Source: Actinomycetes bacterium
GTDB taxonomy: Bacteria; Actinomycetota; Actinomycetes; S36-B12
Direction: 5' to 3'
Assembly: GCA_024639145.1 (NCBI GenBank)
Contig: JAHEIZ010000003.1
Coordinates: forward strand, 62,001 to 126,000
DNA length: 64,000 nt
The notes below the pieces were generated by a model. That model had not been told where the DNA came from, searched no databases, and saw only the letters and a program-made list of their open reading frames with translations. The translations under genes and the position numbers were made by a program. Position 1 is the first letter of the stretch. Each line of letters opens with the position of its first letter. Below are positions 19,195-29,333 of this stretch, piece after piece.

Positions 19195-19863
19195 ATGACC
19201 TACATGCGCGAAGCCCCCCATGACGAGCTCCTGGCTGTCAACGATGAGCTCGTCGAGGTCGCGAAGCTGGTCGGCGCCGCGATGAACCTGGCCACCTCCG
19301 CCCTCCTGAATGCCGATCTGGGCATTGCCCAGCAGGTGATCCAGAACGACGACGAGATCGATGTGCGCACCTCAGCCATCGAGGAGCGCTGCTTCGAGAT
19401 CATCGCGAACCAGGCCCCGGCCGGCCGCGACCTCCGCATCGCGATCGGAGCCTTGCGCATCGCCGCCAGCCTCGAGCGCATGGGTGATCTCGCCCGCCAC
19501 GTGGCCAAGCAGGCCCGACTGCGCTTCCCCAATACCGCGGTTCCCGAGGAGCTCGCCCCGACCTTTGCCCACATGGGCCGCCTGGCCGAGGGAATCATCA
19601 ACAAGACCGCAGCCGTCATCACCAGTCAGGACGTCACCCTCGCCACCGATATCGCCGACGAGGATTCGGAGATGGATCGCGTCCATCGTGAGCTCTTCAC
19701 CATCGTTCTCTCCCCTGACTGGCAGCACGGGGTCGAGGCGGCCATCGACGTCACGCTTCTCTCGCGCTACTACGAGCGTTATGCCGATCACGCCGTCAGC
19801 GTCACCAAGCGCGTGGTCAATGTCGTGACCGGTGAGCCCTATGCAGGAGTCCTGCTCGACTGA
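19195..19863 (+). CDS. phoU: Phosphate transport system regulator PhoU
   Basis: Two PhoU helical repeats ('LRIAIGALRIAASLERMGDLARHVAK', 'LLSRYYERYADHAVSVTKRV'). Confidence 0.93.
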   Translation: MTYMREAPHDELLAVNDELVEVAKLVGAAMNLATSALLNADLGIAQQVIQNDDEIDVRTSAIEERCFEIIANQAPAGRDLRIAIGALRIAASLERMGDLARHVAKQARLRFPNTAVPEELAPTFAHMGRLAEGIINKTAAVITSQDVTLATDIADEDSEMDRVHRELFTIVLSPDWQHGVEAAIDVTLLSRYYERYADHAVSVTKRVVNVVTGEPYAGVLLD

Positions 19864-19926
19864 TTCCCTCACGATGGGACCCCGCCTCCGCTGGCTCACG
19901 TGCGCCACATGCGCCACACTTGAGGG

Positions 19927-21297
19927 GTGACACTCGGCACCTTCCCCCTCGCCCACGCGAACGGCCTGTCGGCCCATCCGCGTCGTGTGGCGCTGCTGTC
20001 GATCCACACCAGCCCTCTTGACCAGCCCGGCACGGGTGATGCCGGCGGCATGAACGTCTACGTCGTCGAGACCGCCAAGCGCCTTGCCCTGGCCGGCACC
20101 GAGGTCGAGATCTTCACCCGTGCCACCAGCAGCGAGCACGCAGGCGTGGTCGATCTGGCCCCCGGCGTGAAAGTCCGTCACCTCACAGCCGGCCCTTTCG
20201 AGGGACTGCGCAAGGAGGATCTCCCCGGTCAGCTGTGCGCCGTCACTGCGGGCCTGCTGCGCGTGGAGGCATCGCATCCCGAGGGCTGGTTCGATCTCAT
20301 TCACTCGCACTACTGGCTCTCCGGCCAGGTCGGCTGGCTCGCGTCCGAGCGCTGGAACGTTCCGCTCGTCCACACGATGCACACCATGGCGAAGGTGAAG
20401 AATCTCGAACTTGCCGATGGCGATACCCCTGAGCCGCAGTTGCGGGTGATCGGCGAGGAGCAGGTCGTGGCCGCAAGCACGCGACTGATCGCGAATACCG
20501 GCATCGAGGCACAGCAGCTGATCGACCTGTACGGCGCCAACCCCGCTCATGTCGACACTGTTCATCCCGGTGTTGACCTCGAGATGTTCACTCCAGGCGA
20601 CAAGCAGGAAGCACGTGCGCGGCTCATGCAGCGCACGGCCGAGCGCAATCTCACCAGCCTTGCGGGCTTCGGCACCCGAGCGAATGAGCTTGCCGATAAG
20701 CGCATCCTGCTGTTCGTCGGCCGGATCCAGCCTCTGAAAGCACCCGACATCCTCGTACGCGCTGCGGCGCGCATGGTGGCCGATGATCCGTCGCTCCGCG
20801 ATGAGCTGCTCGTAGTGATCTGCGGCGGACCCTCGGGCAACGGCCTCGAGCATCCGACAAGCCTGATCGAGCTCGCGCATGATCTCGGTATCGCCGACAT
20901 CGTGCGCTTCGAACCGCCGAATGATCGCGCCACTCTCGTCGACTGGTTCCGCGCGGCCGACATCACTGTCGTTCCCAGCTACAGCGAGTCCTTCGGTCTC
21001 GTGGCCGTGGAATCACAGGCGTGCGGTACTCCGGTGGTGGCCTCCGCCGTCGGAGGGCTGCGCACTGCCGTGGATCACGACGTGTCGGGCGTGCTCATCG
21101 ACGGGCATTCGGTGAGCGCTTACGCGCACACTCTCGCGAGCCTGTTGCGCAATCCCGAGCGTCTTGCGAATCTCGCCGGGGGGGCTCGCATGCACGCGGC
21201 GACTTTCGGCTGGGAATCCACCACGGTGGGCCTACTCGACTCCTATCGCGCCGCGGTCACCAACTTCCGCAAGAGCGAGATGGCCGCCCGCGCATGA
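19927..21297 (+). CDS. mshA: D-inositol-3-phosphate glycosyltransferase MshA
   Basis: '[35 protein letters not shown]', GT4 '[29 protein letters not shown]'; GTG start. Confidence 0.94.
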   Translation: MTLGTFPLAHANGLSAHPRRVALLSIHTSPLDQPGTGDAGGMNVYVVETAKRLALAGTEVEIFTRATSSEHAGVVDLAPGVKVRHLTAGPFEGLRKEDLPGQLCAVTAGLLRVEASHPEGWFDLIHSHYWLSGQVGWLASERWNVPLVHTMHTMAKVKNLELADGDTPEPQLRVIGEEQVVAASTRLIANTGIEAQQLIDLYGANPAHVDTVHPGVDLEMFTPGDKQEARARLMQRTAERNLTSLAGFGTRANELADKRILLFVGRIQPLKAPDILVRAAARMVADDPSLRDELLVVICGGPSGNGLEHPTSLIELAHDLGIADIVRFEPPNDRATLVDWFRAADITVVPSYSESFGLVAVESQACGTPVVASAVGGLRTAVDHDVSGVLIDGHSVSAYAHTLASLLRNPERLANLAGGARMHAATFGWESTTVGLLDSYRAAVTNFRKSEMAARA

Positions 21298-21833
21298 CCG
21301 ACAGTACGAGCACTTCGAGCGGCAGCAGCCACACAGCGGCCGTGATCGAGGCCTACTGCATCAAGAACGACCTTCCCTGCGAGAAGACCATCACGCCAGA
21401 CACCAATAACACGACGTACGTGGTCGAGCTGCCTGGCACTCACAAGCTCAAGACCAACGTCGCTCTCAGTATCGGCAAGCACTCGCTCACGATCAACGCC
21501 TTCGTGGCACGCAATCCCGACGAGAATCACAAGGGTGTCTACGAGTGGCTACTCGAGCGCAATCGCCGCATGTACGCAGTCGCCTTCAGCATCGACCAGT
21601 ACGGCGATATCTACCTCACCGGCAAGGTGCCGAACGAGAATCTCAGCGAAGACGAACTCGACAGAATTCTCGGAGCCGTGCTCGAGTACTCGGATAACTC
21701 CTTCAACATCATTCTCGAGCTCGGCTTCGAGACGGCCATTCGCAAGGAGTGGGCGTGGCGCATAAAGTCCGGGGAATCCACGGCGAACCTGGCCGCTTTC
21801 TCTCACCTGGCCGCACCCCGCGACGCCGACTGA
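21294..21833 (+). CDS. YbjN-domain protein
   Basis: '[71 protein letters not shown]'; next to mshA. Confidence 0.85.
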   Translation: MTDSTSTSSGSSHTAAVIEAYCIKNDLPCEKTITPDTNNTTYVVELPGTHKLKTNVALSIGKHSLTINAFVARNPDENHKGVYEWLLERNRRMYAVAFSIDQYGDIYLTGKVPNENLSEDELDRILGAVLEYSDNSFNIILELGFETAIRKEWAWRIKSGESTANLAAFSHLAAPRDAD

Positions 21834-21866
21834 CATTCAAGAATGTCGGTCGGGCAGAATCAGGCC

Positions 21867-22628
21867 ATGACCAATGCGCCGTACACCCTCATCCTGCTCC
21901 GTCATGGCGAGAGCGAATGGAATGCCAAGAATCTCTTTACCGGCTGGGTCGATGTCGACCTCAATGAGAAGGGCCTGGCCGAGGCCAAGCGCGGCGGTGA
22001 GCTGCTCAAGGAGGCCGGCATCCTTCCCGATGTCGTCCATACCTCCCTGCTCAAGCGCGCGATCAAGACCAGCCAGATCGCCCTCGAGGCCGCTGATCGT
22101 CACTGGATCCCGGTCGTGCGCAACTGGCGTCTGAACGAGCGTCACTACGGAGCACTCCAGGGCAAGAACAAGAAGGAGACCCTCGAGCAGTACGGCGATG
22201 AGCAGTTCATGCTCTGGCGTCGCTCCTACGACACTCCCCCGCCGGCGATCGAGCCGAACGACGAATGGGCGCAGACCCACGACGCTCGTTACAGCGCACT
22301 GCCGCCCGAGGCCGTTCCTGCGACCGAGTGTCTCAAGGATGTCGTCACTCGCCTGATTCCCTATTGGGAGGACGTCATCGTCGCCGAGGAACTTCGCGCC
22401 GGGAAGACCGTGCTGATTGCGGCTCACGGCAATTCACTGCGTGCACTCGTCAAGCACCTCGATGGCATCAGCGATGCTGACATCGCCGAACTGAACATCC
22501 CGACCGGCATCCCACTGGTCTACAAGCTCGACGAGAACCTGAAGCCGATCATCAAGGGCGGCCAGTACCTCGACCCCGCCGCCGCCGCTGAGGCAGCTGC
22601 GGCCGTGGCGAATCAGGGTAAGAAGTAG
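21867..22628 (+). CDS. gpmA: 2,3-bisphosphoglycerate-dependent phosphoglycerate mutase
   Basis: [54 protein letters not shown]. Confidence 0.96.
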   Translation: MTNAPYTLILLRHGESEWNAKNLFTGWVDVDLNEKGLAEAKRGGELLKEAGILPDVVHTSLLKRAIKTSQIALEAADRHWIPVVRNWRLNERHYGALQGKNKKETLEQYGDEQFMLWRRSYDTPPPAIEPNDEWAQTHDARYSALPPEAVPATECLKDVVTRLIPYWEDVIVAEELRAGKTVLIAAHGNSLRALVKHLDGISDADIAELNIPTGIPLVYKLDENLKPIIKGGQYLDPAAAAEAAAAVANQGKK

Positions 22629-22643
22629 CGGTCGTCATCCGCT

Positions 22644-22685
22644 CATGAGTGTGGCCCGCCTCCCTCGAGGCGGGCCACACTCATG
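22644..22685. terminator. Strong bidirectional terminator-like hairpin
   Basis: CATGAGTGTGGCCCGCCTC CCTC GAGGCGGGCCACACTCATG, 19-bp perfect stem between convergent genes. Confidence 0.88.
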
Positions 22686-22701
22686 TCGAAGGCTGGTGCT
22701 G

Positions 22702-22989
22702 CTACCAGCGCGGCTTCATGATGTCGATGATCTTTGGGCGCACGTCGAAGAGATAGACCAAGGTCACCACGGCTCCGGCGATACCGAAGATTCCGAAGGG
22801 ATTTCGGAACAGCAGCCCGGTAGCGAGCGCCGCACCCGTGAGCGCGAGCCAGAGGGTCTTGGACTTACGGTCAATCGCCGGGAAGGCCTGAGCAGGGCGG
22901 CGTGCGCAATCGATCAGAGCCCAGATCTGAAGACCTGTCAGAGCAAGCCACAAACCGAGGATCACGATGTTCTGAACGGAACCGAGCAT
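22702..22989 (-). CDS. DUF2516-family small membrane protein
   Basis: 'LWLALTGLQIWALIDCARRPAQAFPAIDRKSKTLWLALTGAALATG'. Confidence 0.8.
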   Translation of the reverse strand: MLGSVQNIVILGLWLALTGLQIWALIDCARRPAQAFPAIDRKSKTLWLALTGAALATGLLFRNPFGIFGIAGAVVTLVYLFDVRPKIIDIMKPRW

Positions 22990-23076
22990 GCCTTGACCCT
23001 ACGTGAGCAAGTCGGGACCGACCTTCCGAGGCACACTCCGCAAGCCTGGTGATCCCCATCGTCGTAGATTCCCCCC

Positions 23077-23823
23077 ATGCAAGTAGCCGGTATCGATCTC
23101 GCCTGGGGAAGCAGGGCGCGCACGGGCGTCGCTCTCACTGACGAGCACGGAGCGCTGCTTCGATCCGCCTCGGTGACATCAGATGAGGAGATAGCGGACT
23201 TCTTCCTTGGCAGCACGCTGAGCGTTGTCGCTATCGACGCACCGATCATCGTCACGAACCCGACGGGTATGCGCGAGTGCGAACGCGACCTCTCGAAGGA
23301 TTTCCGGAGATTTCACGCAGGCGCTCACCCGACGAACATGAACCAGCCGAGCATGCAGCCCGAACCGCGCGCGGGGCGCCTGGCCGTGGCCCACGGCTGG
23401 AATGCCGATCTTGAGAGCGTTCCGCATGCGCGTGCACCGATCGTGCTCGAGGTCTACCCCCACAGTTCCATGGTCGGCCTCTTCGGCCTCGATCGGATAC
23501 TCGCGTACAAGGCCAAGTCCGGGCGCACACCGCAGATGCGCAAGTCGCAGTTCTCCCGACTCGTCACACTCATGGAAGCAAATTGCGACCACTCGCTGCG
23601 GCTCCTGGGGAACCCCCGCTGGCAGCAGCTCGTGTATTCGGCGAGCACCGCAACACGGCAGTCAGACTTGAACGTCATCGAGGACGAGATCGACGCGATC
23701 TTCTGCGCCTACGTGGCCTGGATCTACGCCATGTCGCCTGATTCGCTCGTGAAATACGGAAGCGCGGCGACGGGCGTCATCGTGACCTTCCCGCCGCCGA
23801 GCTTCGCAGGCACTACTTCTTGA
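23077..23823 (+). CDS. DUF429-domain protein
   Basis: 'VAGIDLAWGSRARTGVAL', 'VVAIDAPIIV', 'ERDLSKDF', 'EVYPHSSMVGLFGL'. Confidence 0.8.
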   Translation: MQVAGIDLAWGSRARTGVALTDEHGALLRSASVTSDEEIADFFLGSTLSVVAIDAPIIVTNPTGMRECERDLSKDFRRFHAGAHPTNMNQPSMQPEPRAGRLAVAHGWNADLESVPHARAPIVLEVYPHSSMVGLFGLDRILAYKAKSGRTPQMRKSQFSRLVTLMEANCDHSLRLLGNPRWQQLVYSASTATRQSDLNVIEDEIDAIFCAYVAWIYAMSPDSLVKYGSAATGVIVTFPPPSFAGTTS

Positions 23824-23950
23824 CGACCACCGAGTAGGTCGCGACAGTCTTGCCGCCGCGCGTCACGGTCACGGTGGCCTTCCCGGCCTTCCCGCATAAC
23901 CACCGGCTGTGGCGGTGATAGTGATCGGTTGTCGGGCGGAGAATGACACC
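23813..23950 (-). pseudogene. Frameshifted C-terminal remnant of an Ig-like/secreted repeat protein
   Basis: VSFSARQPITITATAGGYAG in one frame continues as GKAGKATVTVTRGGKTVATYSVVVKK* in the next after a single-base shift. Confidence 0.55.
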
Positions 23951-23990
23951 CAGGTCTACCCACGAGAACGGCTCGCCACACACGCGTGAG

Positions 23991-24227
23991 TCAGCAGGAA
24001 CCGAGCCCTTTGTAGAAGCGCTCCGGAACCTGGAGTGGCCAGGAATCCGGGGTGCCGAGCTCACCGTGTGCCTGTTGCCAGGCTTCGTGCCAGCCACAGG
24101 GCAGGCACACCCAGATCTGCTCAGCATCCGCCGGCACTGACATGGAGGACACACCAGGGCCCTCTCCGGGTTCTGAGTCATTGGGCACATAGTGGCCGCA
24201 ACGAGCACAGATCGGCAGCCCCGTCAC
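23991..24227 (-). CDS. Small CxxC...CxxC (zinc-ribbon-like) protein of unknown function
   Basis: VTGLPICARCGHYVPND...QIWVCLPCGWHEAWQQAHGELGTPDSWPL; GTG start overlaps the upstream stop (GTGA). Confidence 0.6.
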   Translation of the reverse strand: MTGLPICARCGHYVPNDSEPGEGPGVSSMSVPADAEQIWVCLPCGWHEAWQQAHGELGTPDSWPLQVPERFYKGLGSC

Positions 24228-24457
24228 CAGCCCTTCCGCCACGACATCACTGCGAACTTCGACGCACCGGAGAGCACACTCACGACTGAGGCAAAGCTGC
24301 CGATCGAGCCGATCGAGAATGCCGAGCCAACGGAACCAATGGACATGAACGAGCCGTAGGAGCCGATCGACAGGCATGAGTTTCGCGAGTAGGCACTCAA
24401 TACCGACTGCCGAGACCGAATCGATCGGAGAGACTCTGCTGAAGCGTTCTTGTTCAT
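24224..24457 (-). CDS. Small Ser/Gly/Ile repeat protein ('SIGS' repeat), unknown function
   Basis: 77 aa with SIGSYGSFMSIGSVGSAFSIGSIGSFASVVSVLSG; starts 4 nt after the SOUL gene stop. Confidence 0.65.
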   Translation of the reverse strand: MNKNASAESLRSIRSRQSVLSAYSRNSCLSIGSYGSFMSIGSVGSAFSIGSIGSFASVVSVLSGASKFAVMSWRKGW

Positions 24458-24461
24458 AGAC

Positions 24462-24998
24462 TCAGTATCCGTTCTGATCAGTGGCCAATGCAGAGGTTTG
24501 CGCCATCACGTCAATGAGGACTTCGTTTCGACGAAGGAACCATGGCTTCCACGGCGGGTCATATCTCGCCCAAACCGGCGGACCGACCGCGGTCAATCCC
24601 ACGCTCGCCATCACCGTGCGCAACTCGGCTGCGTGACGCTCCACACTTCCGTATGTCCAGCGGCCTGACCAACGCGACGCCACTGCGAGATGCTCCGGGA
24701 TCTCGCGCAGGATGATGTTTCCGTCATCAGGCATGGGGTAGTCACTCAACGCCATGCCTCCCGGCAGCACGAAACTGACGGTCCACTGACTCGTGCGATC
24801 TGACTCCTTCTGCAGCACGGGAGCGGTCATTGCTAGTTGCTTGGCCGAGATGTATCGGACTAGCGGTCCGAAAGCGCGATTACCGGCGCGCTCAGCCGTA
24901 CCGGTGACCGTGAGGTCCGCGACGGTGCAACGGGAGTACCTCCGCAATTCAGCGGTCGAATACCGCGCGATTACCTCGTAGTGCTGCTGCTCAGTCAC
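24462..24998 (-). CDS. SOUL-family heme-binding protein
   Basis: 'YEVIARYSTAELRRYSRCTVADLTV', 'RYISAKQLAMTAPVLQ', 'WTVSFVLPGGMALSDYPMPDDGNIILREIPEHLAVASRWSG'. Confidence 0.88.
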   Translation of the reverse strand: MTEQQHYEVIARYSTAELRRYSRCTVADLTVTGTAERAGNRAFGPLVRYISAKQLAMTAPVLQKESDRTSQWTVSFVLPGGMALSDYPMPDDGNIILREIPEHLAVASRWSGRWTYGSVERHAAELRTVMASVGLTAVGPPVWARYDPPWKPWFLRRNEVLIDVMAQTSALATDQNGY

Positions 24999-25106
24999 CG
25001 CTCCTCCTTGTGCTGTTATTCCAGTATGCGCCTGCTCCGACAAGCTCTCGACCACGCATCGAGTTCCTGCAGGCTCCTGGACATGCGGACGACGCAGCGG
25101 GAGTCG

Positions 25107-25736
25107 TCAGGCGCTGAATTCAGCCACGAATTCCGCCCAGGGCTTCATGGCATCCCAGCCGCCGGTCACCGCAGTGAGGCACTCCTTCGTGCTGAGCCAC
25201 CTGCCCGGAGCTCGATGACTCGTCATTACGAGTGAGGTAAGTGCAAGAAGATCAGCAGCGGAGTCATCCTTCTTGTAACCGCGCGGAACTGTGGCAAGCC
25301 GCCAATCGGTGTTGAGATGCGGACCCTTCTTCTCGACAGCGGCAATGAGCTTCCGCACACGCGCCTCGCCGGCAGGAGTCGCGACCAGCTCACGAAAACG
25401 CCGCAGTATGGTCTTGTCGGGCTGATAGGCACCTGCGCCCAGCAGCATGCCGTCAGCAGAGAACTGCACGTAATAACCCGCACCCCCGAAGTCGACCCAC
25501 ATCGAGGCAGTCTCCTTGATCGGCGTCTTGTCATTGCCGAAGCGAGTGTCGCGGTACGGGCGGAAGATCTTCGGCGTGCCGTATTTCGCGGTGACGGTCT
25601 CGGCGAGTGACTCGAGCGGGCCTCTCACGTGTTCGACGTAGCGCTGCTTATTCGCCTTGAACCATTCACGAGTGTTGTTCTCCTCGAGCTCGAGATAGAA
25701 GTCCACGAGGCCGGGGCCGAATCCTTCGAATTCCAT
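25107..25736 (-). CDS. DUF2461-family protein
   Basis: 'FYLELEENNTREWFKANKQRYVEHVRGPLESLAETV', 'FRPYRDTRFGNDKTPIKETASMWVDFGGAGYYVQFSADGMLLGAGAY'. Confidence 0.88.
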   Translation of the reverse strand: MEFEGFGPGLVDFYLELEENNTREWFKANKQRYVEHVRGPLESLAETVTAKYGTPKIFRPYRDTRFGNDKTPIKETASMWVDFGGAGYYVQFSADGMLLGAGAYQPDKTILRRFRELVATPAGEARVRKLIAAVEKKGPHLNTDWRLATVPRGYKKDDSAADLLALTSLVMTSHRAPGRWLSTKECLTAVTGGWDAMKPWAEFVAEFSA

Positions 25737-25785
25737 GTCTCATTGTCCCATTCGCAATGGCGCCTGACGGAAACCTCGCGTCGGA

Positions 25786-26445
25786 CTATTGCTGACGCGG
25801 TGGCTGGCGGGCGAGCCACTCCTTGAACTCGGCATCCTGCTGATCACGCCATTCGACAACCTTGTCGGCGAGCTCCTGCGGAGTCAGCTCGGTGATCTTC
25901 GGGAAACGAATGCCTTGCGCGATCAGAATCCGACCCGTGACAAGAGAGTCAGCCTCGGCCCCGTGCCAGTCATCCTCACTGAGTTCGAGTCCGTACCGCT
26001 CGGCAGTCGGCTTGAGGCGACGCTGATTCTTGCCCTTCACGTACTTGTCGAACTGCCTGTCTATGACATGCGGGCAGATGGTGACCGAGGTCTTCAGCTC
26101 ACCGAGACCGTGGCGCTGGAGATTGGAATTGAGGATCGGGATGTCAAAGCCAGTGTTGAAGCAGACGATCGGCAGACCGGAGCTGTCGAGATAGTCGCCG
26201 ATCTCGGCAAGCGCCTCGGCTTGATCTTGGCCCTGGCTCTGGCTGATCTCATTGGTGATTCCGTGTACCTCGCTCGCGCGCTCGGGAATGTCGACGTCGA
26301 CCTTGATGAGCCATGACCGAGTCTCGTGGGGCTCGCCGTTGCGGAAGGTGACCGCCGCTGCGGTCACGATGCGATCCTCGTCGGTGTTGACGCCGGTGGT
26401 CTCAGTGTCGAAGGCGATGAACCCTTCGTCGATCCAGGTGCTCAT
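25786..26445 (-). CDS. DEDDh 3'-5' exonuclease (DnaQ-like)
   Basis: 'FIAFDTETTGVNTDEDRIVTAAAVTF', 'EVHGIT', 'PIVCFNTGFDIPIL', 'HGAEADSLVTGRIL'. Confidence 0.9.
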   Translation of the reverse strand: MSTWIDEGFIAFDTETTGVNTDEDRIVTAAAVTFRNGEPHETRSWLIKVDVDIPERASEVHGITNEISQSQGQDQAEALAEIGDYLDSSGLPIVCFNTGFDIPILNSNLQRHGLGELKTSVTICPHVIDRQFDKYVKGKNQRRLKPTAERYGLELSEDDWHGAEADSLVTGRILIAQGIRFPKITELTPQELADKVVEWRDQQDAEFKEWLARQPPRQQ

Positions 26446-26646
26446 GGTGCCCTCTCCGTCGTCCGACGATGCGAACCTACCCGCTAGGGACCATTCCCAC
26501 GCGAATGTCCACAGGCACCTCCGCTATCGATTGTGTCCAGAACTCTCATGCCCTTGGGCCCCAACGAGATCCAGCCCACACAGCAGGGTGGTCGATTCGG
26601 TCAATCAACCGTGCGTACGTCACACTTATCGGCAAGGGGGAAATAC

Positions 26647-26820
26647 GTGGGGACTAAGGATCAACGAACATCGCGGCTCAACATGCGGCTCACGTCGGGT
26701 GAGTTGAGCACCATTCGCGAAGCGGCTGCTGCCGCACAGATGAGCGTGTCAGCCTTCATGCTGTCTGCCGCTCTCGAGAAGGCCGAGGCCCAGCGCCTCA
26801 CTCCCACGTCGACGAGCTAG
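26647..26820 (+). CDS. Small ribbon-helix-helix protein (DUF1778/MobC-like)
   Basis: 'RTSRLNMRLTSGELSTIREAAAAAQMSVSAFMLSAALEKAEAQ'; GTG start. Confidence 0.65.
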   Translation: MGTKDQRTSRLNMRLTSGELSTIREAAAAAQMSVSAFMLSAALEKAEAQRLTPTSTS

Positions 26821-26963
26821 AACATAGGCCGGCGCCCGCCCCACGGGGGTGAGGAGCGAACGCCGGTGGCTCATCGTACGTACACCGGGTGATGTGCGTG
26901 GCCGGACACGAGTGACCCGCGTCACGTACGTGATCGCTGCCCTCACTGTGCATTCGAGCTGAC

Positions 26964-26993
26964 GAAGGGGTCGAGCTGGAGCCCGACCCCTTC
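26964..26993. terminator. Terminator-like hairpin
   Basis: GAAGGGGTCG ... CGACCCCTTC, 10-bp perfect arms, between convergent genes. Confidence 0.7.
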
Positions 26994-27007
26994 ATTAAGC
27001 GCGTGAG

Positions 27008-27514
27008 CTAGCCGGCGAGACAGCCCGCAGTGAACAGCGCCTCGGGGATCTGCGCATCGGCCGGGTAGGTCGTGCCATCGATCGTTCCGCATACGTCAGC
27101 AGCGGCCTTCGGGATCCAGAACTGGCCCTCGGCCTGGAAGATGAACGAGGTCGGTGCGCCCTGCGGCGAGTCGCCCTCGGAGCTGGACTCGGCGTCGGTC
27201 TCGGCACCTTCCTCGCCCGCACTGCCACCGAGAATGCCGGTCGCCACGGCCCAGCCGTTGTCGCACGCGACATCCTGGGTCTCGAATGTGTTGTTGGCGT
27301 TGATGGCCTGGGCTGCCTTGACGGCCTCGGGGCCGACCGTGGCCGCATCGCACGTGGTCATTCCGCCAACGGCGGCGGAGCTCGAAGGCGCTGAGCTCGC
27401 AGGAGCCGAACTGGCTGCCGCGGTGGAACTGCTGCTCGACGAGCAGGCGCTCAGGCCGGCGATGGACAGAGCCGCGGTGGCCGCGACTGCAGCAAACTTG
27501 ATGGAGTTACGCAT
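27008..27514 (-). CDS. Putative secreted lipoprotein, Ser/Ala-rich N-terminus, unknown function
   Basis: Signal peptide with LSACSSSSSSTAAASSAPASS lipobox region. Confidence 0.75.
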   Translation of the reverse strand: MRNSIKFAAVAATAALSIAGLSACSSSSSSTAAASSAPASSAPSSSAAVGGMTTCDAATVGPEAVKAAQAINANNTFETQDVACDNGWAVATGILGGSAGEEGAETDAESSSEGDSPQGAPTSFIFQAEGQFWIPKAAADVCGTIDGTTYPADAQIPEALFTAGCLAG

Positions 27515-27730
27515 GTGAAATCCCTTGTTAGTGAGGAAGCAGACTCCTCATTCTCAGGCTCGCAGGGGTGCCCATGCGCGTTGAACACGCCCGGATCGCC
27601 GTGATCTGGGCCTCGTACGGGTGGTGCCGGCTTACGCGGGGCCGTAGTCGGAAAAGCGGCCTCCGTGCACTTACCCTGGAGGGGTGGGGCCGATCGGCCA
27701 CATCCGTGCAGAGAAGTGAGTGGGACAGCC

Positions 27731-29203
27731 ATGAAGCGGGTTATCGGGGTCATCGCAGCGCTAGTGGTCGGAGCATCGGGGCTTGCCCTCGCCGCACCGG
27801 CATCCGCCGACGGAGTCGTGAACCTGACGGTGCGTGACGGCATTGTCGGGGTCCAGCAGACCATCGATGCCCAGATCTCGACCAGTGGCGTGGGAGGCAC
27901 CGGCACCGTGACCTTCGCTGCCAACGGCCAGACCATCGGCACCGACGATGTCGGCCCCACCCTCGGCTACGACGCGCAGGTGTACTGGACTCCCACGACC
28001 GGGGGTGGCCGGGTGAATATCACCGCCTCCTTCTCCGGCGGCGGCAACGACTCGACCTCGGTCTACATCGCCACGGTCTCGACCCAGACCACGATCAGCT
28101 CCCCCGGCTCCGCCGCCTCGAGTTCGACCATCACGCTCACTGCGCAGGTGTTCGCGAAGTCCGGTTCGTACATGCCCACCGGCAACGTGACCTTCTTCCG
28201 GAGCTCAGGCGGAAGCATTGGCAACGGCAACCTCAATGGGCAGGGAATCGCGACGCTCGCGTACCCGCTGGGCAATGCCTCGGGCAACGTCTCGTTCTAC
28301 GCAAAGTACAACGGCGATGCGAACGCCAAGGCATCGAACAACTCTGCGACCACCACGACTCGGGTGTCCTCGCAAGGCTCGTCGGTGACATTGTCCGTCC
28401 CTCAGACCAATTACCTGAACACTGCCGTGCCGCTCACTGCTGTCATCAATCCGAACACAGGCACGGGAACCGTGACCTTCACCGTCTCGGGCAAGACCGT
28501 CGGCACTGCGAACGTCTCCGGTGGTTCCGCCTCCGTCACCTGGGTGCCCACGTCGACCGGCAATCCGAAGGTCACCGCGACCTACTCGGGCGGCAACGGA
28601 GTCAGTGGGTCATCGGACTCGAAGACCGTCGCCGTTGCGCAGTCGCTCAAGGCCGACAGCATTTCCATTGATCCGGTCGGAACTCAGGGCCCGGTGCTCA
28701 ACGGACAGACCTTCGTTCTCGCGAACGGAGCGTCGGTGCAGACGCAGAACTCCTCGGCTTCCGGACTTCCGGTGTCGATCGCCGTGGTCGGCCCCTGCGC
28801 CTACAACGCCGGCAACTCAACGTTCAGCGTGCAGGGCGTGGGCGGCAAGTGCACCGTTGCGGCATCGACCGCGGGCGGAAACGGATTCGCTCCGGGCAAG
28901 CTCACCTTCTACATCTCCACCACGACCGGCTCGCAGACCGCGAACGTTGCCGCACCCAAGTCAGGCACATACAAGTCTGGCAAGACCCTGACCCTGGCCA
29001 AGCCCGGCACGGTGACCAACCTCAACCAGGCCATTTCCTGGAAGGTGAAGTCAGGCGGTGCTTACTGCAAGATCACCCGTGCAGGCGGAGCCGTGAAGCT
29101 GAAGCTGGTCAAGAAGGGCACGTGCACCGTCTGGGGTACCGCGCCCGCGATAGGCACGCAGTGGGCGGCCTATCAGACCACGCGCAAGTACACGGTGAAG
29201 TAA
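27731..29203 (+). CDS. Secreted protein with bacterial Ig-like repeats
   Basis: Signal peptide; repeated 'GTGTVTFAANGQTIGT', 'PTGNVTFFRSSGGSIG', 'GTGTVTFTVSGKTVGTANV'. Confidence 0.8.
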   Translation: MKRVIGVIAALVVGASGLALAAPASADGVVNLTVRDGIVGVQQTIDAQISTSGVGGTGTVTFAANGQTIGTDDVGPTLGYDAQVYWTPTTGGGRVNITASFSGGGNDSTSVYIATVSTQTTISSPGSAASSSTITLTAQVFAKSGSYMPTGNVTFFRSSGGSIGNGNLNGQGIATLAYPLGNASGNVSFYAKYNGDANAKASNNSATTTTRVSSQGSSVTLSVPQTNYLNTAVPLTAVINPNTGTGTVTFTVSGKTVGTANVSGGSASVTWVPTSTGNPKVTATYSGGNGVSGSSDSKTVAVAQSLKADSISIDPVGTQGPVLNGQTFVLANGASVQTQNSSASGLPVSIAVVGPCAYNAGNSTFSVQGVGGKCTVAASTAGGNGFAPGKLTFYISTTTGSQTANVAAPKSGTYKSGKTLTLAKPGTVTNLNQAISWKVKSGGAYCKITRAGGAVKLKLVKKGTCTVWGTAPAIGTQWAAYQTTRKYTVK

Positions 29204-29333
29204 TTCGCTGGTCGTAGCCGACCCTCGGCACCATCCGTGCCGGAAGTCATCACGCGGTAACACTCGGTCCTGCCGCCAGCACTCCTGCAGCCGCCCGATG
29301 GCCTAGCCTGCTCGAAGGAGCAGGGGGAGCCAG

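Noticed and set aside
19372-20880. 502-aa minus-strand ORF antisense to phoU/mshA
   Set aside because: Overlaps two well-supported genes; composition (His/Asp/Gly/Glu-rich) typical of antisense frames in GC-rich DNA.
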